A DNA stretch of 64,000 bases from Acidimicrobiaceae bacterium (lineage in GTDB: Bacteria > Actinomycetota > Acidimicrobiia > Acidimicrobiales > Ilumatobacteraceae), in assembly GCA_947446815.1 (NCBI GenBank), contig CANFGT010000001.1, positions 124,001 through 188,000 of the forward strand, written 5' to 3'. A program made the position numbers and the translations under genes. Position 1 is the first letter of the stretch. Each line of letters opens with the position of its first letter. This document shows positions 17,031-25,069 of this stretch, piece by piece. The notes beneath the pieces were generated by a model. That model did no database searches. It was not told the DNA's origin and worked only from the letters and a program-made list of their open reading frames with translations.

Positions 17031-18632
17031 TTACTTCTTGGCAGCTTCGCAGAGGTTCTTAGCAATCACCTTGAGGCAGAGTGTTTCGTCTGCACCTTCG
17101 AAGATGGAAAGCACGCGGGCGTCCACATAGAGACGGCTCACGGTGTATTCCTCGGCATAGCCAAAGCCGCCGTGAATCTGGAGAGCTTCGCGAGCAACCC
17201 ATTCGGCTGCACGGCATACATATGCCTTCACCATGCTGGCTTCCATTGCACCCTCGCCGCGGCCCATCATGCCGGCCACCGTGTAGGAGAACTGACGTGA
17301 TGCCTGAGTGATAACAGCCATGCGACCCAACTTCACCTTGGTGAGTTCATACTCGCTGATGGGCTGACCAAAGACAACGCGGTTATTTGCGTAATCAAAT
17401 GCAGCTTCGTAAGCAGCCTGCATCACGCCCACAGCACGAGCAGCGGTCTGCAAGCGACCATTTTCGAAACCAGCCATCTGCAAGTAGAAGCCCTTGCCTA
17501 AGCCATCGCGGCCACCGATGAGATTCGTTTCAGGAACCCACCAGTTTTCGATTGCGATCTCGTAGCTGTGCATACCGCGGTAACCGATGGTGTCGATGGG
17601 GCGACCTTCCATCCTTCCGCCACCGTCTTGTGTGAACACGAAACCGTGTGCATCACCAATTGGCTTTGGCACGATGAACAGAGACAAACCGCGGTGTGCC
17701 TTTGAGCGATCGGGATCAGTACGAGCAAGAAGCATGAGAACGTTTGCACGTGCGCCGAAGGTGCACCATGTCTTCACGCCATTGATGAGCCAACCTGCTT
17801 CACCGTTAGGACCTGCTGCTTCAACAGCGGTCGTCTTCAAGCCTGCAACGTCAGAGCCGTAGTCGGGCTCGGTGACTGCAACTGCTGCCATCACTTCTGC
17901 GCTGGCAAGCTTTGGCAACCATTCGTGCTTCTGCTCTTCAGTGCCACCCTTGACGAGTGCGCGCGTGAGAATTTCAGGACGTGTGATGAGCGAGCCACCA
18001 ATACCGAGAGATGCGCGCGTGAGTTCCTCAGTCGCAATCACTGATGCCATGTATTCGCCTTCGCCGCCTTCAGAGAAGCCGTCGTATTCGACAGGAACGC
18101 TGAGTCCGAATGCGCCGATCTCGGCGAGACCTGCAATCACTTCTTCAGGAACGTCGCCGTTGTGGCGGTGAACATGCTCGGCCTTTGGTGCAATGACCTT
18201 GGCGCCGAACGAGCGGAATGTGTCTTGCACCATTTCGAATTCATCACCGAGGTGACGAGGTCCTGGCTGATCTGCAAGTGACGCGAGGAATGCGGGCTCG
18301 CGATAGGTCTGCACGAAGTCGTGAGCGCTGGAGAGTCCGGATGGATCCACGCCCCACAATTTCTCTCGGCCAATGAGGCGAGTGATGAAGTCGTGCACCA
18401 TGTCGGCAGTGAATGCACACGTGATGTTTCCTTCGACTGTGCCCTTGGCGCCATATTCAAGAAGTCCGCGTGAGGTTTCAACTGCTGCAGCAACGTGTGC
18501 GATGTCGTACGCCAGCGTTTGGTTGACGTCGGGGCCACCCTTTGCAATCAGCGTCTGGATGGCGGTGTCCACCATGGCGCGGGCTGTGTTGATGACCGCT
18601 GCGGCGGTCTGGAGGTCTGGCGCTGTGCTCAT
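17031..18632 (-). CDS. mcd: Long acyl-CoA dehydrogenase, probable (2S)-methylsuccinyl-CoA dehydrogenase
   Basis: 533 residues, about 140 longer at the N-terminus than ordinary acyl-CoA dehydrogenases (near 380-400). The extra helical region (AAAVINTARAMVDTAIQTL onward) is a known trait of methylsuccinyl-CoA dehydrogenase of the ethylmalonyl-CoA pathway. The core shows AAVAVTEPDYGSDVAGLKTTA, INGVKTWCTFG, QTAARAVGVMQAAYEAAFDYA and LQIHGGFGYAEEYTVSRLYVDARV. It would oxidise methylsuccinyl-CoA to mesaconyl-CoA with FAD, passing electrons to ETF. The neighbouring malyl-CoA lyase genes support the assignment. TAGCGT lies 8 nt before ATG 18632. A paralogous FadE is the alternative. Confidence 0.75.
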   Translation of the reverse strand: MSTAPDLQTAAAVINTARAMVDTAIQTLIAKGGPDVNQTLAYDIAHVAAAVETSRGLLEYGAKGTVEGNITCAFTADMVHDFITRLIGREKLWGVDPSGLSSAHDFVQTYREPAFLASLADQPGPRHLGDEFEMVQDTFRSFGAKVIAPKAEHVHRHNGDVPEEVIAGLAEIGAFGLSVPVEYDGFSEGGEGEYMASVIATEELTRASLGIGGSLITRPEILTRALVKGGTEEQKHEWLPKLASAEVMAAVAVTEPDYGSDVAGLKTTAVEAAGPNGEAGWLINGVKTWCTFGARANVLMLLARTDPDRSKAHRGLSLFIVPKPIGDAHGFVFTQDGGGRMEGRPIDTIGYRGMHSYEIAIENWWVPETNLIGGRDGLGKGFYLQMAGFENGRLQTAARAVGVMQAAYEAAFDYANNRVVFGQPISEYELTKVKLGRMAVITQASRQFSYTVAGMMGRGEGAMEASMVKAYVCRAAEWVAREALQIHGGFGYAEEYTVSRLYVDARVLSIFEGADETLCLKVIAKNLCEAAKK

Positions 18633-18729
18633 GAGCGGAAACGCTAGTGATTATCTGCCCCTTTCCACATACCTGTGTAACCTCTGGCGGGGGAGAATTG
18701 CTCACTCGTGGGCGGTTATCGGTCACGCC

Positions 18730-18735
18730 TAATGT
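18730..18735 (+). promoter_or_regulatory. Leaderless -10 that decides the serine hydrolase start
   Basis: TAATGT ends 7 nt before ATG 18743 but only 1 nt before ATG 18737, so 18743 is the likely start. Confidence 0.5.
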
Positions 18736-18742
18736 CATGGGT

Positions 18743-19759
18743 ATGAGTGCGCGACCCTTTCCAGCCACCGATTGGCCATCGCAGACCATTGATTCTGATG
18801 TCAATCGCCCTGGTCTTGATGCAGCACTGGCCTCCATCACCCAACGGCCGACCGAAGAGGGTCAGACCCATGCATTGCTGGTGGTGCACCGGGGAAGCAT
18901 CGTGAGTGAGTTCTACGGAGAAGATGTCGACAAAGACTCCACTCTCATTTCGTGGTCGATGGCCAAGAGCATGACCCAAGCGCTGATCGGTATGGCAGTG
19001 GGCGATGGTCTGCTCTCGGTCAACGATTCGCATCTCTTGCCGCAGTGGGAGTCCGATGCACGGGCGAACATCACACTGGATGATTTATTAACAATGCGCA
19101 GTGGATTGTCGTGGGTAGAGGATTATGTGGATGGTGATGCCTCTGACGTCATCGAAATGTTGTTTGGTGAGTCCGAGTACACAGGTGACCATGCGGGATA
19201 CGCCGCATCAAAACCATTGATACACACGCCCGGATCTCAATATTTGTATTCATCCGGAACAACAAACATCATCGCGCGCATTCTGGCAAACGCATTAGGT
19301 GAACCGGCGGGTTCGCACGAAGTTTTTGAGAGGTATCTCAACACGCGACTCTTCGATGCAATTGGCATGTCATCGCCGCTTGCAAAATTTGATGAAGCGG
19401 GAACCTTTGTCGGATCATCGTTTGTGTATGCGACTGCGCGAGATTTTGCGCGATTCGGATACTTGTATCTGAATGATGGTGTGTGGAACGGCAAACGACT
19501 TCTTCCCGAGGGTTGGGTGCAATATGCAGGCCGAGTAATTGCTCATGATTCTGAAATGCCGCTTGATTACGGAGCGCAATGGTGGGTATGGCCCGAAGAT
19601 GAAGGCTCAATCATCGCGCATGGGTATGAAGGACAAATTATTTGGGTCTCGCCACGACGTGAATTAGTCGTCGTGCATTGCGGCAAGACAGATGCAGCGT
19701 TTGGTGCTCAACTCCGTTCATTAGTGGCAGAGCTGGTAGGGGTATTCCCCATTCGGTAG
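18743..19759 (+). CDS. Serine hydrolase of the class C beta-lactamase family
   Basis: 338 residues. The S-x-x-K motif is SMAK (Ser72, Lys75), YSSGTTN takes the place of the YxN motif, and HGYEG near the C-terminus fits the third HxG-type box. TLDDLLTMRSGLSW is a family landmark. Relatives include esterases and DD-peptidase-like proteins; true beta-lactamase activity is not implied. No signal peptide is seen, so a cytoplasmic esterase is more likely. The open frame reaches back to 18647, but the -10 hexamer supports 18743. It is followed 16 nt later by the flippase-like gene. Confidence 0.82.
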   Translation: MSARPFPATDWPSQTIDSDVNRPGLDAALASITQRPTEEGQTHALLVVHRGSIVSEFYGEDVDKDSTLISWSMAKSMTQALIGMAVGDGLLSVNDSHLLPQWESDARANITLDDLLTMRSGLSWVEDYVDGDASDVIEMLFGESEYTGDHAGYAASKPLIHTPGSQYLYSSGTTNIIARILANALGEPAGSHEVFERYLNTRLFDAIGMSSPLAKFDEAGTFVGSSFVYATARDFARFGYLYLNDGVWNGKRLLPEGWVQYAGRVIAHDSEMPLDYGAQWWVWPEDEGSIIAHGYEGQIIWVSPRRELVVVHCGKTDAAFGAQLRSLVAELVGVFPIR

Positions 19760-19775
19760 GGGTCTATCGGTAACG

Positions 19776-20984
19776 ATGGTGAGCATGGAAGCGGAGCAAA
19801 AGAAGCCAAAGACCTTCCGACGGACTTTGCAAATTTTGACCGTCGGTGTTGTCTTCTATTTCTTTGTTATTCCTCTGATTCCAAGTTTTCGCCAAGCAGT
19901 GGAAGACCTCCACACCATTAATCCGTATCTGTTGATTGTCGGAATGGGCCTTCAAGGTTTTTCGCTCTTTGCTTATTCGTTATTAACGCGCGCTGCTCTC
20001 GGTGAATATCACGCACGAATCAGCTCGCTGCGCTTGTTCCGTATTCAGCTGAGCACGAAAGCTCTGGGCAATATCGTGCCAGGTGGTAGCGCTGCTAGCT
20101 CTGCACTTGGATATCGCCTCATCACGATGTGTGGTGTTCCTGGACCTGACGCTGCATTTGCATTGGCGACGGCAGGTGTTGGTTCTGCAGTCGTGCTCAA
20201 CCTCATCTTGTGGTTGGCTCTCATCATTTCGATTCCCATTCGTGGCGTGAATGCTGCATATGGAACAGCTGCCCTCGTTGGAATTATTTTGATGACCTTC
20301 GCCGCTTTTCTTATTTTCGGTTTGGTCGAAGGCCAAGGTCGATCCGAGCGTATGGTGCGCTCAATTTCGCGTCGACTTCATTTTGATGAACAGCATGCAG
20401 CAGAAGTTCTCGCACACTTGGGCGCACGATTAGAAGGTTTGTACCAAGACAAAAACCTTTTACGCCGTGTTGTTGGATGGGCTGCAGCTAACTGGTTGTT
20501 AGATGCGTTCTCGCTCTGGGTGTTTCTTCGTGCGTTCGGCGGTCATGTTGATTTTGATGGACTGATTATCGCATTTGGTATCGCCAACGTATTTTCTGTG
20601 ATCCCCATTACGCCCGGTGGTCTTGGCTTAGTGGAGGGCATTTACATTCCTTCTCTTGTGGGGTTCGGACTCGCTCAGCGGATTGCGACTGTGGGCGTGC
20701 TGTCTTATCGCGTGGCGCAGTATTGGCTGCCCATCGTTGTCGGTTGGGCGTGTTATCTCTCGTTGCGTGTTGGGCCATATGCCATTGACCGCAAGCACCG
20801 TCTGCAGCCACTGCCACGACTTGCTCAATCACAAACAGAGCGCGGTCTCACCACTGTCGACTGGGTGGAGCGATATGCCCCACGGGACAGAACGGGTCAA
20901 TTCCCGATGCCGAAGTACGAGTCACACCCTGATGATCTTGAGTACGAGCACGACGATACGGATGGGTCGGCTCGTCCCCACTAG
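19776..20984 (+). CDS. Flippase-like membrane protein (lysylphosphatidylglycerol synthase TM domain, UPF0104)
   Basis: 402 residues with about eight membrane segments, beginning near residue 20 with ILTVGVVFYFFVIPLIP. The segments LRLFRIQLSTKALGNIVPGGSAASSALGYRLI and FGIANVFSVIPITPGGLGLVEGIY are diagnostic: the PGG motifs occur in AglD/MprF-type flippase domains. The catalytic aminoacyl-transfer domain of MprF is missing, so it probably moves or binds a lipid rather than aminoacylating it. A cytosolic Pro/His/Asp-rich tail of about 70 residues ends the protein. Substrate unknown. Confidence 0.8.
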   Translation: MVSMEAEQKKPKTFRRTLQILTVGVVFYFFVIPLIPSFRQAVEDLHTINPYLLIVGMGLQGFSLFAYSLLTRAALGEYHARISSLRLFRIQLSTKALGNIVPGGSAASSALGYRLITMCGVPGPDAAFALATAGVGSAVVLNLILWLALIISIPIRGVNAAYGTAALVGIILMTFAAFLIFGLVEGQGRSERMVRSISRRLHFDEQHAAEVLAHLGARLEGLYQDKNLLRRVVGWAAANWLLDAFSLWVFLRAFGGHVDFDGLIIAFGIANVFSVIPITPGGLGLVEGIYIPSLVGFGLAQRIATVGVLSYRVAQYWLPIVVGWACYLSLRVGPYAIDRKHRLQPLPRLAQSQTERGLTTVDWVERYAPRDRTGQFPMPKYESHPDDLEYEHDDTDGSARPH

Positions 20985-20995
20985 CGTTTGCTCTC

Positions 20996-21511
20996 ATGAC
21001 AACACATGAGCGCCCCTTTGGCCGTTATCTCGAAGACTTTGTTCCTGGTGACGTATTCCGTCACTGGCCCGGCAAAACAATCACTGAGTACGACGACCAT
21101 CTCTTCTGCATGATCACCATGAACCACCATCCTTTGCACACCAATGATTGGTTCGCAAAGGAGAGCGTTCAGGGCCGCAACGTTGTTGTTGGCAACCTGG
21201 TGTACTCATTGGTGTTGGGCATGAGCGTGCCAGATGTCAGCGGTGCAGCAATTGCAAATCTTGAAGTCGAGACGTTGCAACACAAGTTCCCCACATTTCA
21301 CGGCGACACCATCCATGCCGAGACTCGCGTGCTTGAAATCAATGAGAGCAAGTCAAAGAACGACCGCGGCACTGTGTTGGTCGAAACCAAGGGCTTCAAT
21401 CAAGACGGTAAGGAAGTGTGTTACTTCCGTCGTCGCGTGATGGTCTGGAAGCGCGAATTTGCTCCAGATCGTCGTCGCCCATACGACGGAACGGAAGTGT
21501 GGGGCGAGTAA
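20996..21511 (+). CDS. MaoC-family (R)-hydratase, candidate mesaconyl-CoA hydratase
   Basis: 171-residue single hot-dog domain. It starts FGRYLEDFVPGDVFRHWPGKTITEYDDHLFCMITMNHHPLHTND, a form typical of actinobacterial single-domain MaoC proteins found with malyl-CoA lyase and long acyl-CoA dehydrogenase genes. In the ethylmalonyl-CoA pathway such a protein hydrates mesaconyl-CoA to beta-methylmalyl-CoA, which is the step between the mcd and mcl products encoded 2.4 kb away. The catalytic Asp/His pair of classical R-hydratases is not obvious in the usual form. TAGCGT lies 8 nt before ATG 20996. It overlaps mutY by 13 nt. Confidence 0.75.
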   Translation: MTTHERPFGRYLEDFVPGDVFRHWPGKTITEYDDHLFCMITMNHHPLHTNDWFAKESVQGRNVVVGNLVYSLVLGMSVPDVSGAAIANLEVETLQHKFPTFHGDTIHAETRVLEINESKSKNDRGTVLVETKGFNQDGKEVCYFRRRVMVWKREFAPDRRRPYDGTEVWGE

Positions 21512-22368
21512 GCCGCCACGACCGCATTGCTGCGGGCCTCATTGCATGGGGCAGTGGATCGCTTCGCGATCTTCCGTGGCGTCGCACCAATAACGCATGG
21601 CATGTCCTCGTCAGTGAGGTCATGTTGCAGCAAACCTCGGTGGCACGTGTGTTGCCGAAGTACGAAAACTTCATCGAAGAATTCCCCACGCCCGGACACC
21701 TGGCACGCGCATCTCTTGGAGATGCTCTGTCTTTGTGGTCCGGGCTTGGTTATCCCCGCCGATGTCGCAACTTGCGAGAAGCAGCAATTGTGATTGAACG
21801 TGATTATGCAGGCGATATGCCTTCCACTTTGGAAGAACTTCTTGCGCTACCTGGCATCGGCCAATACACCGCACGTGCCGTACTTGCGTTTGCACATCGC
21901 CAAGATGTCGCTGTAGTTGATGTCAACGTGTCGCGTGTTCTCTCACGATTGCAGGGTGGACCATTGAAAGCGCGCGCGCTGCAAGACCTTGCAGACCAGT
22001 TAGTGCCTGAAGGGCTCGGCTGGGAATGGAATCAGGTGATGATGGATTTTGGTGCACGACATTGCACAATCCGCCATCCACAATGCGCTGCGTGCCCAGT
22101 GAGCAAGCAATGCAAGTGGCATGGCGTGGGTGAGGACCCCGCCCCAACATCAGCAGGCGCTAGTAAACCGCAAGCGAAGTTTGAAGGTTCAGATCGTCAG
22201 GCTCGCGGCCGTGCGATGCGTGCCGTAGGAAACGGCATCACGGCGCAGAAGGACATCACTGAATCAATGGGTCTTGCAGAAGATGCCATGCGTGCACAAA
22301 AGTTGTTACACGCACTTGTTGATGAAGGCTTGCTTCTCCGTGCCGGCAAGCGTTTTACTTTGCCGTGA
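21499..22368 (+). CDS. mutY: A/G-specific adenine DNA glycosylase MutY
   Basis: 289 residues from GTG 21499. The helix-hairpin-helix is LPGIGQYTARAVLAFA, the catalytic Asp lies in VVDVNVSRVLSR (about 141), and the iron-sulfur cluster ligands are the four Cys of CTIRHPQCAACPVSKQC (C-x6-C-x2-C-x5-C). MutY removes adenine mispaired with 8-oxoguanine. The Nudix-like C-terminal 8-oxoG recognition domain of E. coli MutY is absent; a short wing-like region with DRQARGRAMRA replaces it, as in other actinobacteria. The start lies 13 nt inside the MaoC gene. The 3' end overlaps the convergent hydrolase gene by 14 nt. Confidence 0.88.
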   Translation: MGRVSRHDRIAAGLIAWGSGSLRDLPWRRTNNAWHVLVSEVMLQQTSVARVLPKYENFIEEFPTPGHLARASLGDALSLWSGLGYPRRCRNLREAAIVIERDYAGDMPSTLEELLALPGIGQYTARAVLAFAHRQDVAVVDVNVSRVLSRLQGGPLKARALQDLADQLVPEGLGWEWNQVMMDFGARHCTIRHPQCAACPVSKQCKWHGVGEDPAPTSAGASKPQAKFEGSDRQARGRAMRAVGNGITAQKDITESMGLAEDAMRAQKLLHALVDEGLLLRAGKRFTLP

Positions 22369-23233
22369 CCCAGTCGATGATGAGCTTGTTTACTTCTGCA
22401 GGCTTCTCTAATTGCAAGAAGTGTCCAGCACCTTCCACGATGGCAACCGTTGCCCACGGACTGAAGGTGCGCACGGACTCTGCAACTTCTACACCGATGC
22501 ATCCATCATCTGAGCCGTGAAGGTACAAGGTGGGCTGCGGTAGCTCGCCACCACCGGCGGCTTGAATAGCGTCGTACTTTTCATCTCGAGGGCCAGCGCC
22601 AATATTGCAGCGGTAGTAACTCAGCGCTGCAGTGATGTTTTCAGGAGTACGCAAACATGCCTTGCAGTTTTCGGCATCGACTGCGCCGTCATAGGTCGGA
22701 GACCAGTCCTTCCACAGCATGTCAATGAATGCCAGATCATTCGACGGAACAACGATGTTGGACAATGGGTGCTGGAAATAAAACATGTACCAACTGCGCT
22801 TGATTTGATCAAGGTTGCCAACGAATGCAGCGCCGATAGCTGGCCCTGGAGGCACTGCCATGCCTACTACTTTTTTCCACCGTGCAGGTTCGCTGGCTGC
22901 GGCGCCATAAACACTGGGAGCACCCCAGTCGTGGCCAATAATGACGGCGTTTCCATCACCGCCAAGCGCCTCGTGCAATGCATTGGCGTCGGCAGACAAG
23001 GCTCCAGTTTGATACAGGCCATCATCGGGAACTGAAGTGGGTGAGTATCCGCGGGTAAAGGGTGCAATGGCACGGAAACCAGCATCGGCAAGTGCGGGTA
23101 GCAAATGTCGCCAACTATGTGCGGAGTCAGGGAATCCGTGCAGACACAGGGCAAGCGGTCCAGTGCCACATTCGAGGTAGGTGAACTCAATGCCATTCGC
23201 TGTGACAGAGCCTGTAGTGATTTCGGAAGCCAT
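22355..23233 (-). CDS. Alpha/beta hydrolase, epoxide hydrolase / dehalogenase-like
   Basis: 292 residues. HGFPDSAHSWRHLLPALADAGFRAIAPFTRGY is the oxyanion-hole region; GHDWGA carries an Asp nucleophile as in epoxide hydrolases and haloalkane dehalogenases; GAGHFLQLEKP supplies the His. The charge-relay acid is likely in HGSDDGCIG. The product probably opens epoxides or hydrolyses related esters. TACCGT ends 6 nt before ATG 23233, which excludes the open frame that reaches 23296. Tail-to-tail overlap with mutY. Confidence 0.85.
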   Translation of the reverse strand: MASEITTGSVTANGIEFTYLECGTGPLALCLHGFPDSAHSWRHLLPALADAGFRAIAPFTRGYSPTSVPDDGLYQTGALSADANALHEALGGDGNAVIIGHDWGAPSVYGAAASEPARWKKVVGMAVPPGPAIGAAFVGNLDQIKRSWYMFYFQHPLSNIVVPSNDLAFIDMLWKDWSPTYDGAVDAENCKACLRTPENITAALSYYRCNIGAGPRDEKYDAIQAAGGGELPQPTLYLHGSDDGCIGVEVAESVRTFSPWATVAIVEGAGHFLQLEKPAEVNKLIIDWVTAK

Positions 23234-23333
23234 GAACGAACGGTAGTCCTGTTGCCTGCGACAGGCGTCACTAGGACTAAATGTGTACAACTGCACAAGT
23301 GTTCCGTAGCGTTTGAGAGATGGGGGCAGGGTC

Positions 23334-24164
23334 GTGCTGAATGTGACGTTTCACGGCGTACGTGGATCAACGCCGTGCCATGGGCCGGACACCGCTAAGT
23401 ACGGTGGGAACACCTCGTGCGTCTCGGTGGAAGCAGAAGGTCAGCGTCCTCTTCTTCTTGATCTCGGTACTGGTCTTCGCTATTTCGGTTTGAAATATGC
23501 AGAGCGAACTACTGCACCACTAGACGCGGTTGCACTGGTCACGCATCTTCATTGGGATCACATTCAGGGTTTGCCATTCTTTGGACCCATCTTGAAAGAC
23601 GGCGCCCGTTTAGAACTGTTTGGTCCGCCACAAGAAGATGGCACGTCGTTCATGGCCTCGGTATCGAATGCAATTCGTCAACCAACTTTTCCTGTTGAAC
23701 TTCATGACTTGCGAGGCAAGTTTGAATTCCACGATGTGATGGACAATGACTTCATGATCGATGGCTATTCGGTGAAATCTCGATTGGTCCCTCACATCGG
23801 ACCGACGGTGGGATATCGCATTGAATTTGGAGGCAAGAGCGTTGCCTACATCTCCGATCATCAACAGCCCTACGACGGTTCTTTCGTTCTTCCCGAAGGC
23901 GTTCGTGAATTGGCTCAGGATGTCGATTTGCTCATCCATGACTCTCAATACACATTGCCCGAGTTTGAAATCAAGAAGACATGGGGTCACTGCACTCCCG
24001 AGTTCGCAGTAGGTATTGGAGTGGCCTGCAATGCGCGCCGCATCGCTTTGTATCACCATGACCCGGACCGCACTGATAGGCAGCTTGATGCGGTGAAGTC
24101 ATGTGGTGCAACGGGCAGTACAGAAGTGTTCGTTGCCCGAGAAGGCACAACAATCACTCTCTGA
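23334..24164 (+). CDS. MBL-fold metallo-hydrolase
   Basis: 276 residues from GTG 23334, preceded by GGGGGCAGGG as a likely ribosome binding site; a TTG at 23313 is in frame but directly abuts a -10-like TAGCGT. HLHWDH (71-76) is the HxHxDH metal-binding motif; further ligands are in ISDHQ and YHHDPDRTD. It starts with LNVTFHGVRGSTPCHGPDTAKYGGNTSCV, a signature of the PhnP/RNase Z-like branch, often found as regulators or cyclic nucleotide and phosphodiester hydrolases. Exact substrate unknown. Confidence 0.82.
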   Translation: MLNVTFHGVRGSTPCHGPDTAKYGGNTSCVSVEAEGQRPLLLDLGTGLRYFGLKYAERTTAPLDAVALVTHLHWDHIQGLPFFGPILKDGARLELFGPPQEDGTSFMASVSNAIRQPTFPVELHDLRGKFEFHDVMDNDFMIDGYSVKSRLVPHIGPTVGYRIEFGGKSVAYISDHQQPYDGSFVLPEGVRELAQDVDLLIHDSQYTLPEFEIKKTWGHCTPEFAVGIGVACNARRIALYHHDPDRTDRQLDAVKSCGATGSTEVFVAREGTTITL

Positions 24165-24175
24165 CATCGTTCGTC

Positions 24176-24181
24176 TACTGT
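24176..24181 (+). promoter_or_regulatory. Leaderless -10 that decides the flavin reductase start
   Basis: TACTGT ends 6 nt before GTG 24188. No ATG lies near, so the motif identifies the GTG as the start. Confidence 0.55.
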
Positions 24182-24187
24182 GGGTTT

Positions 24188-24682
24188 GTGTCCACAGAAT
24201 TTGATCCTTCCCAATTCCGCGCCGTGCTCGGGCATGTTCCGACATCGGTCGTTGTTGTCACCGGCGTCGATAAGACGGGTAAGCCCTTCGGAATCACGAT
24301 TGGTTCTTTTGTCTCGGTGTCGCTAGAGCCGGCGTTGGTGGGTTTCTTGCCTGGCACAAAGTCTCATTCGTGGGCATCAATCGCTGAGTCTGGCAATTTT
24401 TGTGTGAACGTCCTTGGTGCGCAACACGAAGAATTTTGCTGGCGCTTCGCCAAAGAAGGCGACGACAAGTTTGAAGGCGTTGAGTGGACACCGTCAGCTT
24501 TGGGTAGCCCAGTGTTGCCGGGTGCAATTGCAACAATCGATTGTTCAATCGATTCGCAAACGATTGTTGGCGATCACTTCTTTGTAGTGGGCGCAGTGCA
24601 TTCATTGCGCCATGAAGATGAAGTTGCAAATGCGATGGTCTTCTTCCGCGGCAAAGTCTCCAAAGTCGCGCACGCCGGCTAG
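24188..24682 (+). CDS. Flavin reductase-like domain protein
   Basis: 164 residues from GTG 24188. FRAVLGHVPTSVVVVTGVD, PFGITIGSFVSVSLEPALVGFLPGTKSHSW and GNFCVNVLGAQHEEFCWRFA match the HpaC/ActVB-type FMN reductase domain that supplies reduced flavin to two-component monooxygenases or acts in aromatic degradation. No oxygenase partner is adjacent. Only 3 nt separate it from the DoxX/MauE-like gene downstream. Confidence 0.85.
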   Translation: MSTEFDPSQFRAVLGHVPTSVVVVTGVDKTGKPFGITIGSFVSVSLEPALVGFLPGTKSHSWASIAESGNFCVNVLGAQHEEFCWRFAKEGDDKFEGVEWTPSALGSPVLPGAIATIDCSIDSQTIVGDHFFVVGAVHSLRHEDEVANAMVFFRGKVSKVAHAG

Positions 24683-24685
24683 TTG

Positions 24686-25063
24686 ATGATTGCTCACATT
24701 TGCGCTGCAATTGTCGGCGTTCTGATTGCGATTGCTGGAGCAACAAAAATCACTGATTTTCAACAGTGGCGAAAAGATGCAGACGCACAACACGTGTGGC
24801 CGATGATTGCGTTAGTCGTTCCACCTCTTGAGTTGTTGGTGGGTGCACTTCTGATTGTTCTGACACCACAGCCCACTGTTCTGGGGGCTGCAACGCTTCT
24901 CCTGCTGGTCTTTTCTGCATTCCTCGTTGCCCAGATTGCGTCAGGCTCCTCAACCCCGTGCGCTTGTTTCGGCAGCAAGAGCAAGCGAGCACCGTCGCAG
25001 AGAGATATTGCTCGCAACATTGCAATGATGGCGTTGTTGTTCGCCGCCGCAGTGCTGAGCTAA
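24686..25063 (+). CDS. MauE/DoxX-like membrane protein
   Basis: 125 residues with four hydrophobic segments (about 3-20, 42-62, 65-85, 106-125). The loop STPCACFGSKSK contains the CxCFG Cys pair typical of MauE-type proteins, which are thought to support disulfide formation or maturation of periplasmic enzymes. The membrane location is clear; the partner is not. It is likely co-transcribed with the flavin reductase gene. A TTG at 24683 is an alternative start. Confidence 0.7.
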   Translation: MIAHICAAIVGVLIAIAGATKITDFQQWRKDADAQHVWPMIALVVPPLELLVGALLIVLTPQPTVLGAATLLLLVFSAFLVAQIASGSSTPCACFGSKSKRAPSQRDIARNIAMMALLFAAAVLS

Positions 25064-25069
25064 CGCCAG

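Noticed and set aside
18647-18742. 30-residue N-terminal extension of the serine hydrolase as a signal peptide
   Set aside because: The segment is not hydrophobic, and the TAATGT -10 lies inside it.
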